DNA of 64,000 nucleotides from Reyranella massiliensis 521 (lineage in GTDB: Bacteria > Pseudomonadota > Alphaproteobacteria > Reyranellales > Reyranellaceae), in NCBI GenBank assembly GCA_945860205.1, contig CAMARK010000005.1:1-64000 (forward strand). Direction: 5' to 3'. Under the pieces are notes generated by a model. That model saw only the letters and a program-made list of their open reading frames with translations. It did not search any database and was not told the DNA's origin. The translations under genes were made by a program, and so were the position numbers. Numbering within the stretch: the first letter of the stretch is position 1; the number at the start of each line of letters is the position of its first letter. Below are positions 16,401 through 24,978 of the stretch, one piece after another.

Positions 16401-17780
16401 TTATAACATCGCCGCTATTTCGCGGCTGATGCTTTTTACTTCGAGTCGCGACAGAATTCGTTCGCCTGACGCCGCCAGCTTGGCGCGGACGCCGGCCACG
16501 TCCGACCATACCAGCTTGCCGTCGCGCTTGGCGAACCTTCCCGCCACCAACACGTCGCGTACCCGCGCGCCCGAACCCTGCATCACGACGGTGGCCACGG
16601 GGTCGTGCACCGGCCACATGGCGAGCGGCCCCAGCGACATCACCGCGATGTCGGCTTGCTTGCCCGGCGCCAGGCTGCCGATGCGGTCGGCCATGCCCAG
16701 CATCGCGGCACCTCGCGTGGTGATCCAGTCGAGCGCTTCGGCGGCCGGTATGGTGGAGGTGGCGGGAATGCCGCCGCTCCGAGTGCGTTCCGCGGCGTTG
16801 TCGAGGGCGCGCTGTGAGGCGAGCGCCATGCGCGCCACGGTGAACATATCGCCGCTGATCGCCGATTCGAGGTCGACGCCGACTGAGGGCGCGGAGCCCA
16901 GGGCACGCAGGCGGCCGGTGATGGGATGGCCGTGGCCCTGCGCCATCTCGTTCTCCGGCGTGCTCGAGAAACTGACGCCGACGCCGACAAAGGATTCCAG
17001 CTGCGCATCGGTGAGGTTGTTGCCGTGCACGATGTTGATATGCGGGCCGCACAGGTTTTGCAGCATCAAGGTTTCCCAACCGCCCGGTGTCTTCGCCTCG
17101 CCGCCGCCCTGGTGCATGCTGGCGATCAGGCCGAACTCGCGGGCCAGCGCAAAATCGTGGGCGCTGACTTCGAGCGTGGAGTAGTGCGGCCCCAGGATCG
17201 CCATGCCGAGGGTTACCAGCGCATCGCGATCGGCGAGTGGGCCTTTCAGCAGGCGCTCGATTTCCCTGCGCGGGTGAGGAACCTCGGAGAAATGCGGCTC
17301 GCCGGGCTTGGGATCGGGCTTGGGCGAACCGTGGAAGAAGGCGGCGCGGATGCCGCTTTCCTTCAATCCGGCAATGCCGGCGTCGGTGTGTTCGGGCGTC
17401 GGATTGTTATGGCACCAGTCGACCAGGGTGGTGACGCCATGGTCGAGCTGGTTCAGTGCGCCCGCCAACGTGGCGACATGGATGTCGTCGGGTGTGAACA
17501 CGGTGGCGAGGCCGGCATGCACGTGACGGAAATATTCCAGCAGAGTCCAGTTGGCGGCGACCGAGCGCAGCGCCGTCTGCCAGGTGTGCATATGGGCGTT
17601 GATCAGCCCCGGCATCACGAAATGGCCAGCGCAGTCGATGATCTCGGCGTCGCCGGCGGCGATCGTCGGCGCGACACCGGCGATGCGGTCGTCCTCGATC
17701 AGCACGTCGCCGCTCGGCAGCACGCCCAGCCCGGCGTCCTGGGTGACGACGATGCCGGATTTCAACAGCAGCCGGGGCAT
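16401..17780 (-). CDS. Amidohydrolase family protein (ATZ/TRZ/SAH-deaminase type)
   Basis: A 459-residue metal-dependent hydrolase. MPRLLLKSGIVVTQD and FVMPGLINAHMHTWQTALRS carry the N-terminal HxH. DHGVTTLVDWCHN, SMHQGGGE and HGNNLTDAQ supply the further His residues, and VGVDLESAISGDMF the catalytic Asp region. This subgroup deaminates or dechlorinates N-heterocycles and related compounds (chlorohydrolases, cytosine/SAH deaminases). ATG 17780 is chosen where the family N-terminus begins; the longer open frame upstream reads the dehydrogenase gene out of frame. It lies two bases after the dehydrogenase stop and 12 bases before the Bug start, consistent with a catabolic operon that imports and hydrolyses a nitrogenous compound. 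Confidence 0.83.
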   Translation of the reverse strand: MPRLLLKSGIVVTQDAGLGVLPSGDVLIEDDRIAGVAPTIAAGDAEIIDCAGHFVMPGLINAHMHTWQTALRSVAANWTLLEYFRHVHAGLATVFTPDDIHVATLAGALNQLDHGVTTLVDWCHNNPTPEHTDAGIAGLKESGIRAAFFHGSPKPDPKPGEPHFSEVPHPRREIERLLKGPLADRDALVTLGMAILGPHYSTLEVSAHDFALAREFGLIASMHQGGGEAKTPGGWETLMLQNLCGPHINIVHGNNLTDAQLESFVGVGVSFSSTPENEMAQGHGHPITGRLRALGSAPSVGVDLESAISGDMFTVARMALASQRALDNAAERTRSGGIPATSTIPAAEALDWITTRGAAMLGMADRIGSLAPGKQADIAVMSLGPLAMWPVHDPVATVVMQGSGARVRDVLVAGRFAKRDGKLVWSDVAGVRAKLAASGERILSRLEVKSISREIAAML

Positions 17781-17782
17781 GG

Positions 17783-18712
17783 CTATTTCAGCCCGTCGCT
17801 CACATCGACGTTCTCCGGCTTCAGCGTCATGCCGGCGGCACGCGCGAGCTCGAGCAGCAGCACGGAGAAGTCGACATCGCCGGGGTGCTGATTCGACAGC
17901 GCCAGCACGGAGTCGCGCGTGACCGAGGCGGTCGGCATCATCACGCCGAAGGACTTGGCCGCGCCCATGCCCAGTTCCATGTCCTTGAGCAGCAGCTTGG
18001 GCGTGAAAGTGGTGGTGAAGTCGAGGTTCACCAGCGCCGGCGTCTTGTACCTTGTGTACATCGATCCGAGCACGCTCTGGTTGATCGATTCCAGGAAGAC
18101 GTGGCGCGGGATGCCGGCTTTCTCGGCCAGCAGCGTGATCTCGCACAGTGACTGGATGATGACGCCGAACATGGTGTTGTGCGCGATCTTCCAGATGCGC
18201 GAGAGCTCACCCTCGCCGACGTACATCGCGGAGCGTCCGAGGGCCTGGAGCAGCGGCTCGACGGCGTCATATTCGGCCTTGGGGCCGGACGCCACGACCA
18301 GCAGCTTGCCGGCCTTGGCGACCTTGGCATTGCCCGACACTGGTGCGCTGAGATAGGCGACACCCGCCTCGGTCAGGCTCTTGCGGATCTCGGCCGAGCC
18401 GGTGTCGGAAATCGACGACATGTCGACCACGCGCTTGGGCCGCGCCTTGCCCGCCAGCACGCCATTTTTGCCGAACAGGATGTCCTTCAGATCATCGGTG
18501 GTCGACACCATGGTGAAGACGGTGGCACAGTGCGCCATCGCCATCTTGTCCGTCACGACCTCGGCGCCGATCTGGGCCAGCGGGTCGGCCTTGGAGGCGG
18601 TGCGGTTCCAGACCGAGACGCCGTGACCGGCGTTTACCAGCCGGGCTGCCATGGCCTCGCCCATGCGGCCGAGGCCGATCCACCCGATGGAATGCGATGC
18701 TTTGCTGGTCAT
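17783..18712 (-). CDS. NAD(P)-dependent oxidoreductase, 3-hydroxyisobutyrate dehydrogenase family
   Basis: A 309-residue beta-hydroxyacid dehydrogenase. The N-terminal nucleotide-binding motif is SIGWIGLGRMGEAMAARL. The substrate-binding region VDMSSISDTGSAEIRK and SAPVSGNAKVAKAGKL is a variant of the usual DAPVSGG. The catalytic Lys lies in SRIWKIAHNTMFG and is followed by the conserved Asn. It probably oxidises a 3-hydroxyacid or reduces a semialdehyde. It is the first gene of the 18712-to-14383 operon. The ATG at 18712 directly precedes the Rossmann motif, which fixes the start. Confidence 0.85.
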   Translation of the reverse strand: MTSKASHSIGWIGLGRMGEAMAARLVNAGHGVSVWNRTASKADPLAQIGAEVVTDKMAMAHCATVFTMVSTTDDLKDILFGKNGVLAGKARPKRVVDMSSISDTGSAEIRKSLTEAGVAYLSAPVSGNAKVAKAGKLLVVASGPKAEYDAVEPLLQALGRSAMYVGEGELSRIWKIAHNTMFGVIIQSLCEITLLAEKAGIPRHVFLESINQSVLGSMYTRYKTPALVNLDFTTTFTPKLLLKDMELGMGAAKSFGVMMPTASVTRDSVLALSNQHPGDVDFSVLLLELARAAGMTLKPENVDVSDGLK

Positions 18713-18779
18713 GGCGATGGAACCCCGGGATGACGTTTGACGTTGCGCCGCAGTTTGCGAGGGGATTCAATCGCTGTCC

Positions 18780-20591
18780 ATGAAATGGAAAATCTGGGGG
18801 CTATTGCTGGTCGTGGCACTGGCCTCGTGCAGCGGCGATCTTCCGAGCAGTTCGGTTCGCGAGGGGCAGGGTGAGCGCACCTATGGCCTGCTGAGCCCGT
18901 CGACCGCGCTCACCTCCCTGATCCGCGATCGCGGAATTGAGGCGCCCGATCCGTCCAGGCCCGAACCGTTGCTGCGGCAGCTCCAGCGCGAACTCGCCAA
19001 GAGCGATCCGGCCGGCGCCTATGCCGGCATTACCTACGATCTCACGCGCGGCAACACGCTGATGGCAGACTGGCTGGTGCAGACGCCCAACCGCTGGGGC
19101 CGTAAGGCCGACGATCTCACCTGGTTCGCCATGGGCTGCAAGGATTGCGAGCCCGACATCTCGCTGCCGTCCTGCAGCAGCGATGCCGACTGCCGTGGCG
19201 GCACCTGCGCCGCCATCTGGCCGTTCACGCCCGGCAGCCGCGACGCCAAGCGCAAGGTCTGCCTCGGCCATTCCGATGCCCTGCCGCTCCGCATCCACGA
19301 CCTGGTGGCGAGCGCGCGCCAGACCGTCGACATCGTGCAGCTTCAGCCGGCGCCCGATGGCCGTTTCGTCGCCGCCCTGCGCGCCGCCATCACCCAGCTC
19401 GCCTACAGCCGCCGTCCGGTCGAGATCCGCTTCCTGATCGGCCAGTTTCCCCCCAAGGGCGTCGATGCCGCGGCGCTCCTGAAGGAACTGGTGTCCGGCG
19501 CCCGGAACATCCCGGGCTCGCGTGTCTCGGTGAGCGTCGCCGCGATGCGCTCGTGCACCGCCCTCGAGACCTGCAACAGCTTCTCGTGGAACCATGGCAA
19601 GTACATCGTGGTCGACGATCGCGAGGCGCTGGTCGGTGGCCATAATTTCTGGACCGACGATTATCTCACCGACAATCCTGTGCACGACCTGTCGATGCAG
19701 GTGCGCGGACCGGCGGCTGGCAGCGCCTCGCGCTTCGCCGACCGGATGTGGCGCTTCGTCTGCGACAATACCGGCCAGAAGGAATCGATCTCGCTGGTGA
19801 GTTTTACGCCGGGCGAGAGCAAACCGGGGCAACGGTGCCCACCGGCCTTCGCGGCCGCTCAGGTCCGTCAGGTCCGCCCGGTCGTGGCTGCCGGCAGCCT
19901 CGAAGTCATGGCGATCGGCCGGCTGGGGTCGGGTATCACTCAGGATTTCGCCAATCAGAGCGAACTGGCGCGCGACTTGATGTTCGGCGCGGCACGCAAG
20001 AACATCTACATCGCCCAGCAGGACCTCGGCTTCCGCTTCGGCCGCTCCGACACGCTCTTTCCCGAGGGCGCGTTGAACGAGATGGTCGACCTGATGACGG
20101 AGCGCGACGGCAACGTTTACGTCGTGCTCTCCAATCCGGGCTCGATCGGCAACGGCGGCAGCCCGTATTTCAACGACGTACCGGTGGAAATGCTGGCCAA
20201 GCGCCTCAAGGAGATCGTGCAGAAGCGCCTCGAGGCGGCCGATCCCAAGTCGCGCTACGGGATCCGCCGCGGTCCCGATCCGGTGAACGCGCTGCTGTGC
20301 AGCCGCTTCCACCTTGCGCCCTTCCGCTTTGGGCCGGACGATTCATGGCCCGGCGGCAAGACGATCGCCAACCATTCCAAGTTCTGGATGGTCGACGATC
20401 GCGTCTTCTATATCGGCTCCGACAACATGTACCCGGTCAACCTGCAGGAGTTCGGCTACATCATCGACGACCGCAAGGGCGCCGATGCGATGCTTGAGTC
20501 CTACTGGAACCCGCTTTGGCAATGGTCCAAGCGCGCCGCCGTCTCCGGCGACGGCGTCGAGAAGTGCATCTTCCGCGAAATCCTGAAGTAG
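18780..20591 (+). CDS. Phospholipase D-family lipoprotein with two HKD motifs
   Basis: A 603-residue protein. Residues 1-17 are a lipoprotein signal with lipobox ALASC, so it is probably lipid-anchored in the periplasm or outer membrane. Two PLD catalytic motifs are complete: NHGKYIVVDD near residue 271 and NHSKFWMVDD near 532, each followed by the usual GG/GS-x-N block (VGGHNF, IGSDNM). Between the signal and the first motif is a Cys-rich patch (MGCKDCEPD, CSSDADCRGGTC) that may form disulfides. Family members hydrolyse or transfer phosphatidyl groups, or act as nucleases; the lipobox favours a lipid substrate. It is monocistronic, divergent from the dehydrogenase operon and convergent with the amidase. 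Substrate unknown. Confidence 0.82.
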   Translation: MKWKIWGLLLVVALASCSGDLPSSSVREGQGERTYGLLSPSTALTSLIRDRGIEAPDPSRPEPLLRQLQRELAKSDPAGAYAGITYDLTRGNTLMADWLVQTPNRWGRKADDLTWFAMGCKDCEPDISLPSCSSDADCRGGTCAAIWPFTPGSRDAKRKVCLGHSDALPLRIHDLVASARQTVDIVQLQPAPDGRFVAALRAAITQLAYSRRPVEIRFLIGQFPPKGVDAAALLKELVSGARNIPGSRVSVSVAAMRSCTALETCNSFSWNHGKYIVVDDREALVGGHNFWTDDYLTDNPVHDLSMQVRGPAAGSASRFADRMWRFVCDNTGQKESISLVSFTPGESKPGQRCPPAFAAAQVRQVRPVVAAGSLEVMAIGRLGSGITQDFANQSELARDLMFGAARKNIYIAQQDLGFRFGRSDTLFPEGALNEMVDLMTERDGNVYVVLSNPGSIGNGGSPYFNDVPVEMLAKRLKEIVQKRLEAADPKSRYGIRRGPDPVNALLCSRFHLAPFRFGPDDSWPGGKTIANHSKFWMVDDRVFYIGSDNMYPVNLQEFGYIIDDRKGADAMLESYWNPLWQWSKRAAVSGDGVEKCIFREILK

Positions 20592-20592
20592 C

Positions 20593-21996
20593 TCATTTCG
20601 CCGGATCGATCGGCGTCACGATGCCCTCGGCCGCCTCGATCACCTCGCCGGCATCGAGGCAGAGATCCTCGCGGTTGCGCATCGCCATGATCTGGACGCC
20701 GGTGCGCAGCTTGCCGTGGCTGCCGACCGGCACGGCGAGGCCGGGCAGGCCGAGCAGCGGGGCGAGCAGAGCGGGACGCATCGCTTCCAGCACCTGTGCC
20801 TGGCCGTCACGGGTGATGTCGGCCACCTGCTTGGGCGGCAGGTCGGCGAGCGTCGGCAGGATCAGCAGCGGCCATTGCTGGAAGAAGCTCATCCAGCGGA
20901 ACAGCAGGCTCTCGCGTTCGGTGAGGGCCGCGACATAGGTCGCGAGGTCGACCGGCCGATGAATGTCGAGCCAGCCCCGCATGGCGGCGATGCCGTCGGG
21001 GTCGCCCATCTTCTGCATCGTCGGCCACAGGCCGCCGATGACATCGGTGACACAGATCTCGTGCCATAGCTCGACGCCCCGCTCGATGTCGGGCGGCAGC
21101 ACCTCGTCGACGACGTAGCCCGCGGCCTGCAGGTGCTTGCCGGCCTGGCGCACCGCCGCGACCTGCGCCGGATGGCTCTTGCCGCCCGGCACCTCGGGCA
21201 CGATCGCGACCTTGATCGGCCGTGCCGGCGGCGGGCCCCGCATCGGCACGTCGTTCCAGCGCCAGTCCCGCCGGTCGCCGCGCGCCATCACCTCGAGCGC
21301 GAGGCGCGCGTCGCGCACCGTGCGCGTGTGCGGGCCCTGCACCGCCATCAGCACGGCGCCGATCGGACGTCCCGTTGCCGCCGCACTTGGATTGAGGGAC
21401 GGGATACGCGCAAAACCTGTGCGCAGGCCGACCACGCCGTTGCAGTAGGCGGGAATGCGCACCGAGCCGCCGATGTCGTTGCCGTGCGCGATCGCACCGA
21501 TGCCGACCGCGACGGCAGCTCCCGCGCCGCCGCTCGAACCGCCCGGCGTCACCGAGGGATCGCGCGGATTGAGCGTGCGGCCGTGCAGGGCATTGTCGGT
21601 GAAGATGCGCATCGAGAAAGCCGGCGCATTGGTGCGGCCGACGATGATGGCGCCGGCATGCTTCAGGTTGGCGACGACGGGACTGTCTTCCTTGGCGATG
21701 AAATCCTTCAGCGGGATGACGCCGTTGTCGGTCGGCAAGCCCGCCTGGTCGACATTGATCTTGGTGGTGACCGGCACGCCGTGCAGCGGCGGCAACGCAT
21801 GGCCGCGGGCGCGGGCGGCATCGGCGGTCTCGGCCTGGGCGCGGGCGTCGTCTTCCAGCACGCGCACCACGGCGTTGATCGCGGGATTGACCTTGTGCAG
21901 GCGGGCCAGCACCGAATCGACGGCTTCGCGGGCCGAGGCCTGCCCGTTGCGGATGAGACGCGCCAGATCGGTCGCGTCGTATTGCCAAAGTTCCAT
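20593..21996 (-). CDS. Amidase (amidase-signature family)
   Basis: A 467-residue amidase. The catalytic Lys is in HGVPVTTKIN near residue 79. The Gly/Ser-rich signature is TPGGSSGGAGAAVAVG, with the cis-Ser and nucleophile region GNDIGGSVRIPA. The remaining sequence fits bacterial aryl/aliphatic amidases rather than GatA. It hydrolyses a carboxamide in the cytoplasm; substrate unknown. Its stop lies one base from the PLD lipoprotein stop (convergent). The start ATG at 21996 precedes the family-like MELWQYDATDLARLI; a GGAGAAGC ribosome site lies upstream. Confidence 0.86.
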   Translation of the reverse strand: MELWQYDATDLARLIRNGQASAREAVDSVLARLHKVNPAINAVVRVLEDDARAQAETADAARARGHALPPLHGVPVTTKINVDQAGLPTDNGVIPLKDFIAKEDSPVVANLKHAGAIIVGRTNAPAFSMRIFTDNALHGRTLNPRDPSVTPGGSSGGAGAAVAVGIGAIAHGNDIGGSVRIPAYCNGVVGLRTGFARIPSLNPSAAATGRPIGAVLMAVQGPHTRTVRDARLALEVMARGDRRDWRWNDVPMRGPPPARPIKVAIVPEVPGGKSHPAQVAAVRQAGKHLQAAGYVVDEVLPPDIERGVELWHEICVTDVIGGLWPTMQKMGDPDGIAAMRGWLDIHRPVDLATYVAALTERESLLFRWMSFFQQWPLLILPTLADLPPKQVADITRDGQAQVLEAMRPALLAPLLGLPGLAVPVGSHGKLRTGVQIMAMRNREDLCLDAGEVIEAAEGIVTPIDPAK

Positions 21997-22066
21997 GAAA
22001 GCTTCTCCTTAGCGGCGCCGCAGCGTCCGGGAGAAGCGCGCCGTTGGCAAGTATGCCGATGTCGCG

Positions 22067-22171
22067 TCAGTTTCCGCGCATGCGCGTGCAATCCCACGGG
22101 CAGGGCTGTGGGTCGCCACAGGCGGCCAGTGGCGTCAGCAACAGCGCGATCAAGAGAAGTTTCCACGCCAT
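22067..22171 (-). CDS. 34-residue putative lipoprotein
   Basis: A very short gene on the minus strand. ATG (22171-22169) is preceded by GGAGG with a five-base gap. The product starts MAWKLLLIALLLTPLAACGD, a short basic n-region, a hydrophobic core and a lipobox LAAC with Cys at 18. The rest is only 16 residues (GDPQPCPWDCTRMRGN), including two more Cys, then TGA. The mature peptide would be a 17-residue lipid-anchored Cys-rich tail, similar in style to entericidin-like or other micro-lipoproteins, but I recognise no family. The 236 bases between it and the gene at 22408 hold no other coding sequence I can support. Confidence 0.6.
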   Translation of the reverse strand: MAWKLLLIALLLTPLAACGDPQPCPWDCTRMRGN

Positions 22172-22407
22172 GTCGATCCTCCAACGCTCGGCTTCAAGCG
22201 CTAAGCAATGAGGTCGAACGGCCGCCGTGTGAAGTCACGTTTGAGGGAAGCAGCCGTGAGGATGTTGCCGTGCCGTGCCGTGGATCATCGGACTTCTCCC
22301 GGGCGGCTGACGCTGCACAAATTATCAGAGGGCACGCCTTAGGAGAATCAGCTACTTGCGGGCAACGCTGGCGGCTAGTCTCGCGGCGAAGCGCGAGGAG
22401 AAGCGGC

Positions 22408-23481
22408 ATGAAGTGGCAGGATCGTCGTCTGCTCGACCTGTTCGGCGTGGAGCATCCCATGTTGCAGGCGCCGATGGCCGGCGTGACCTCGCCGCAGATG
22501 GCGATCGCGACCTCCGAGGCGGGCGCGCTGGGCTCCATTGCCGCCGCGATGCTGACTCCGGAAGGCACCCGGCAGGAACTTCAGATGGTGAAGCAGGGGA
22601 CCAGCCGGCCCTTCAACGTCAACTTCTTCGTGCACAAGCCGCCGGCCGTGGACGCGGTGCGCGATGCGCAGTGGCGGCAAAAGCTTGCGCCGTATTTTGG
22701 TGAGCTTGGCGTCGCGCCCGATACCAAGGGGCCGTCACGCGCCGCGTTCGACGCCTCGATGTGCGATCTCCTGCTGGAGTTCATGCCCAAGGTGGCGAGT
22801 TTCCATTTCGGCCTGCCCGACCGCACCCTGGTGAAGCGCCTGAAGGCGGCGGGGATTCTGGTGCTGAGTTCGGCGACCACGGCCGAGGAGGCGCGTTGGC
22901 TGGAGGGCGAGGGCGCCGATGCGGTGATCGCGCAGGGCGCCGAGGCCGGCGGCCATCGCGGCATGTTTCTGGTCGACGACATCCTGCGCCAGGCAGGCAC
23001 GATGGCGCTGGTGCCGCAGGTCGTAGATGCCGTGAAGGTACCGGTCATCGCCGCCGGCGGTATCGGCGATGGCCGCGGCATTGCAGCGGCATTGGCGCTG
23101 GGGGCTGCCGGCGTCCAGATCGGCACCGCCTTCATGCTGACGCCCGAGGCCAAGACGGGTCCGCTTCATCGCGCGGCGCTGAAGCAAGCCAATGACAACA
23201 GCACCGTGCTCACCAATGTGTTCACCGGTCGGCCGGCGCGGGGCATCGTCAATCGCATCGTGCGCGAGGTCGGGCCCATGAGCGCCGACGCCCCGGCCTT
23301 TCCGCGCGCCGCCGAAGCGACGCAGCCTCTGCGTGGCCCGGCCGAGGCCAAGGGTTCGACCGACTTCACACCGCTGTGGAGCGGTCAGGCGCCGACGCTG
23401 GCGCGGGAGATGCCGGCGGGCAGCGTGATCGCGAAACTGGTGGCCGAAACCGACGCCGCCCTCAAGCGGACGCGGGGATGA
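22408..23481 (+). CDS. Nitronate monooxygenase-like FMN oxidoreductase
   Basis: A 357-residue TIM-barrel flavoprotein of the nitronate monooxygenase / enoyl-reductase-II-like family. The N-terminus is HPMLQAPMAGVTSPQMA. GADAVIAQGAEAGGHRG is the FMN/substrate loop with the His, and VIAAGGIGDGRGIAAALALGAAGVQIGTAF is the phosphate-binding region. It oxidises alkyl nitronates or reduces related substrates with FMN. ATG 22408 follows GAGGAG, with a small CTCGCG/CGCGAG hairpin (22380-22397) ending at that site. The end overlaps the convergent tetR gene by 20 bases. Confidence 0.87.
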   Translation: MKWQDRRLLDLFGVEHPMLQAPMAGVTSPQMAIATSEAGALGSIAAAMLTPEGTRQELQMVKQGTSRPFNVNFFVHKPPAVDAVRDAQWRQKLAPYFGELGVAPDTKGPSRAAFDASMCDLLLEFMPKVASFHFGLPDRTLVKRLKAAGILVLSSATTAEEARWLEGEGADAVIAQGAEAGGHRGMFLVDDILRQAGTMALVPQVVDAVKVPVIAAGGIGDGRGIAAALALGAAGVQIGTAFMLTPEAKTGPLHRAALKQANDNSTVLTNVFTGRPARGIVNRIVREVGPMSADAPAFPRAAEATQPLRGPAEAKGSTDFTPLWSGQAPTLAREMPAGSVIAKLVAETDAALKRTRG

Positions 23482-24052
23482 CTGTGTCGAGCAGCCGGTC
23501 GACGAAGCCGCGCGTGATCGGCGCGTGGCCCATCAGCAGGCGGTAGAACAGCGGACCGAAGACGAGGTCGAGGACGAGTTCCATGTCGGCGGGAGGGGCG
23601 GTCAACCTTTCCTCGATGCAGCGTTCCAGCAGCAGGCGCGTGGCGTCGCGGTTGCGGGCGATGAATTCGTTGCGGAAGGCCTTGGCGAGTTCGGTCTCCG
23701 ACTGGGCCGCCGCCACCATGGCCGCCACGCTGCGGCCGGTCGGGGCGGCGAAGGCATCGGCCACCGCGTGGAGCTGGGCGCGCAGGGCGGCATAGGGTGA
23801 GCGGGTGTTGCGGGCCGCCTCCGGTGCGCCGGTCACGTCGAGGAATGCAGCCATCGCCACGGCGGGCGCGTTGGGCCAGTAGCGGTAGATCGTGGGGCGG
23901 CTGACACCGGCCTTCTGGGCGATCGCCTCTATGGTGACGGCGGTCAGGCCGCCGCGCTCGAGCAGCGCCCGGGCGGCGGCCAGGATCGCGGCGCGGGTGC
24001 GCGGATCGCGTGGCCGGCCGCGCGTGGTTGTGGATGAGGGTTGACGAGTCAT
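23462..24052 (-). CDS. TetR/AcrR family transcriptional regulator
   Basis: A 196-residue regulator. The N-terminal helix-turn-helix is RAAILAAARALLERGGLTAVTIEAIAQKAGVSRPTIYRYWPNA, the classic TetR pattern with the recognition helix ending in YRYW. A C-terminal domain of about 120 residues (TetR_C-like, LDLVFGPLFYRLLMGHAP) would bind the inducer. It is divergent from the VOC and cupin genes, with a perfect 6-3-6 palindrome in the gap, so it probably represses them and itself. The ATG at 24052 is the only start that keeps the HTH. Confidence 0.88.
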   Translation of the reverse strand: MTRQPSSTTTRGRPRDPRTRAAILAAARALLERGGLTAVTIEAIAQKAGVSRPTIYRYWPNAPAVAMAAFLDVTGAPEAARNTRSPYAALRAQLHAVADAFAAPTGRSVAAMVAAAQSETELAKAFRNEFIARNRDATRLLLERCIEERLTAPPADMELVLDLVFGPLFYRLLMGHAPITRGFVDRLLDTVIPASA

Positions 24053-24060
24053 CTATTAAT

Positions 24061-24075
24061 GTTACGGTACGTAAC
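24061..24075. promoter_or_regulatory. Palindromic operator, probably for the adjacent TetR regulator
   Basis: GTTACGGTACGTAAC is a perfect inverted repeat with a three-base centre (GTTACG-GTA-CGTAAC). It lies 9 bases upstream of the tetR ATG and 22 bases upstream of the VOC gene ATG, immediately before TATAAC at 24080-24085, a possible -10 element. The position and symmetry are typical of an operator controlling both divergent transcripts. Confidence 0.72.
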
Positions 24076-24097
24076 GTAATATAACACAGGTGATGCC

Positions 24098-24580
24098 ATG
24101 ACAGCAAAGCAGAATGCCGCGACGCAGACTTCCGCATCCCAGACCTTGCGGGCCCATGCCACCGTGCACGACGCCAAGGCGGCGATCGCGTTCTACATAA
24201 AAGCGTTCGGCGCGGTGGAACTGTTCCGCCTGGTCGAACCGGCGGGTCGGGTCGGCCATGCCGAGATCCAGATCGGCGACAGCGTGCTAATGCTGAACGA
24301 TGAATACCCCGACTTCGGTGCAAAAAGCCCGGCCTCCGTCGGCGGCTCGCCCGTTGCCTTCCATATCCAGGTGCCGGATGCCGACGCCGCCGTGGACCGC
24401 GCCGTCAAGGCCGGCGCCACCGTGGTGCGACCGGCCCAGGACGAGTTTTACGGCGATCGCATGGGCATGGTGGCCTGCCCCTTCGGCTATCGCTGGTCGC
24501 TCGCCATGTCCAAGGAGCAGGTGAGCCCGGCCGAAATGCAGAAGCGCTGGACCAAGATGCTGGAGGGAGGAAAGGCATGA
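24098..24580 (+). CDS. VOC (glyoxalase/bleomycin resistance) family protein, PhnB-like
   Basis: A 160-residue protein with paired beta-alpha-beta-beta-beta units: LRAHATVHDAKAAIAFYIKAFGAVELFRL, GHAEIQIGDSVLMLNDEYPDFG and AFHIQVPDADAAVDRAVKAGATVVRP. The ending DRMGMVACPFGYRWSLAM is typical of the PhnB/YdcJ-like VOC branch. The role may be metal-dependent isomerisation, dioxygenation or drug binding; it cannot be fixed. It is the first gene behind the TetR operator, and its TGA overlaps the cupin ATG (ATGA). Confidence 0.82.
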   Translation: MTAKQNAATQTSASQTLRAHATVHDAKAAIAFYIKAFGAVELFRLVEPAGRVGHAEIQIGDSVLMLNDEYPDFGAKSPASVGGSPVAFHIQVPDADAAVDRAVKAGATVVRPAQDEFYGDRMGMVACPFGYRWSLAMSKEQVSPAEMQKRWTKMLEGGKA

Positions 24581-24975
24581 GTGCAATCGACATGGCCTCT
24601 TGCCCGATCCATCTCGGCCTCGGGGGGACCGTGAAGGTCGAGCCGCGGTTCACCGGCGATTTCGCCTGGTATGAGGCCTACGGGGAACGCCATCGCAGTG
24701 ATGGTCGGGAGGGCCGGCTGGTTGCCATGCACACCTTCGATGCCTCCTGGAGTGCCTGGGAGATGCACCCCGCCGGCGCTGAAGTCGTGCTCTGCACGGC
24801 GGGAACGATCACCTTGCTCCAGGAACAGGCCGACGGGACGGTAACGAACGTCCGGCTTGGCGCGGGTCAGTATGCGATCAATCCGCCGGGCGTCTGGCAT
24901 ACCGCCCATGTCGACGAGCCCTGTACCGCGGTGTTCATCACCGCGGGCGAGAGAACGCAGCATCGTCCTCGCTGA
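24577..24975 (+). CDS. Cupin domain protein
   Basis: A 132-residue single-domain cupin. Motif 1 is the SWSAWEMHPAGAEVVLCTAGTITLL region and motif 2 is LGAGQYAINPPGVWHTAHV, with the conserved His and Pro. The E-x-H plus later His would hold a metal. It is translationally coupled to the VOC protein upstream, so the two probably act on one substrate, perhaps as a detoxifying pair induced through TetR. It ends just before the convergent LysE remnant. Confidence 0.8.
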   Translation: MSAIDMASCPIHLGLGGTVKVEPRFTGDFAWYEAYGERHRSDGREGRLVAMHTFDASWSAWEMHPAGAEVVLCTAGTITLLQEQADGTVTNVRLGAGQYAINPPGVWHTAHVDEPCTAVFITAGERTQHRPR

Positions 24976-24978
24976 AGG

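Noticed and set aside
21133-22407. A long plus-strand upstream extension of the nitronate monooxygenase frame
   Set aside because: It is antisense to the amidase and the small lipoprotein; the family N-terminus begins at 22408 with GAGGAG upstream.
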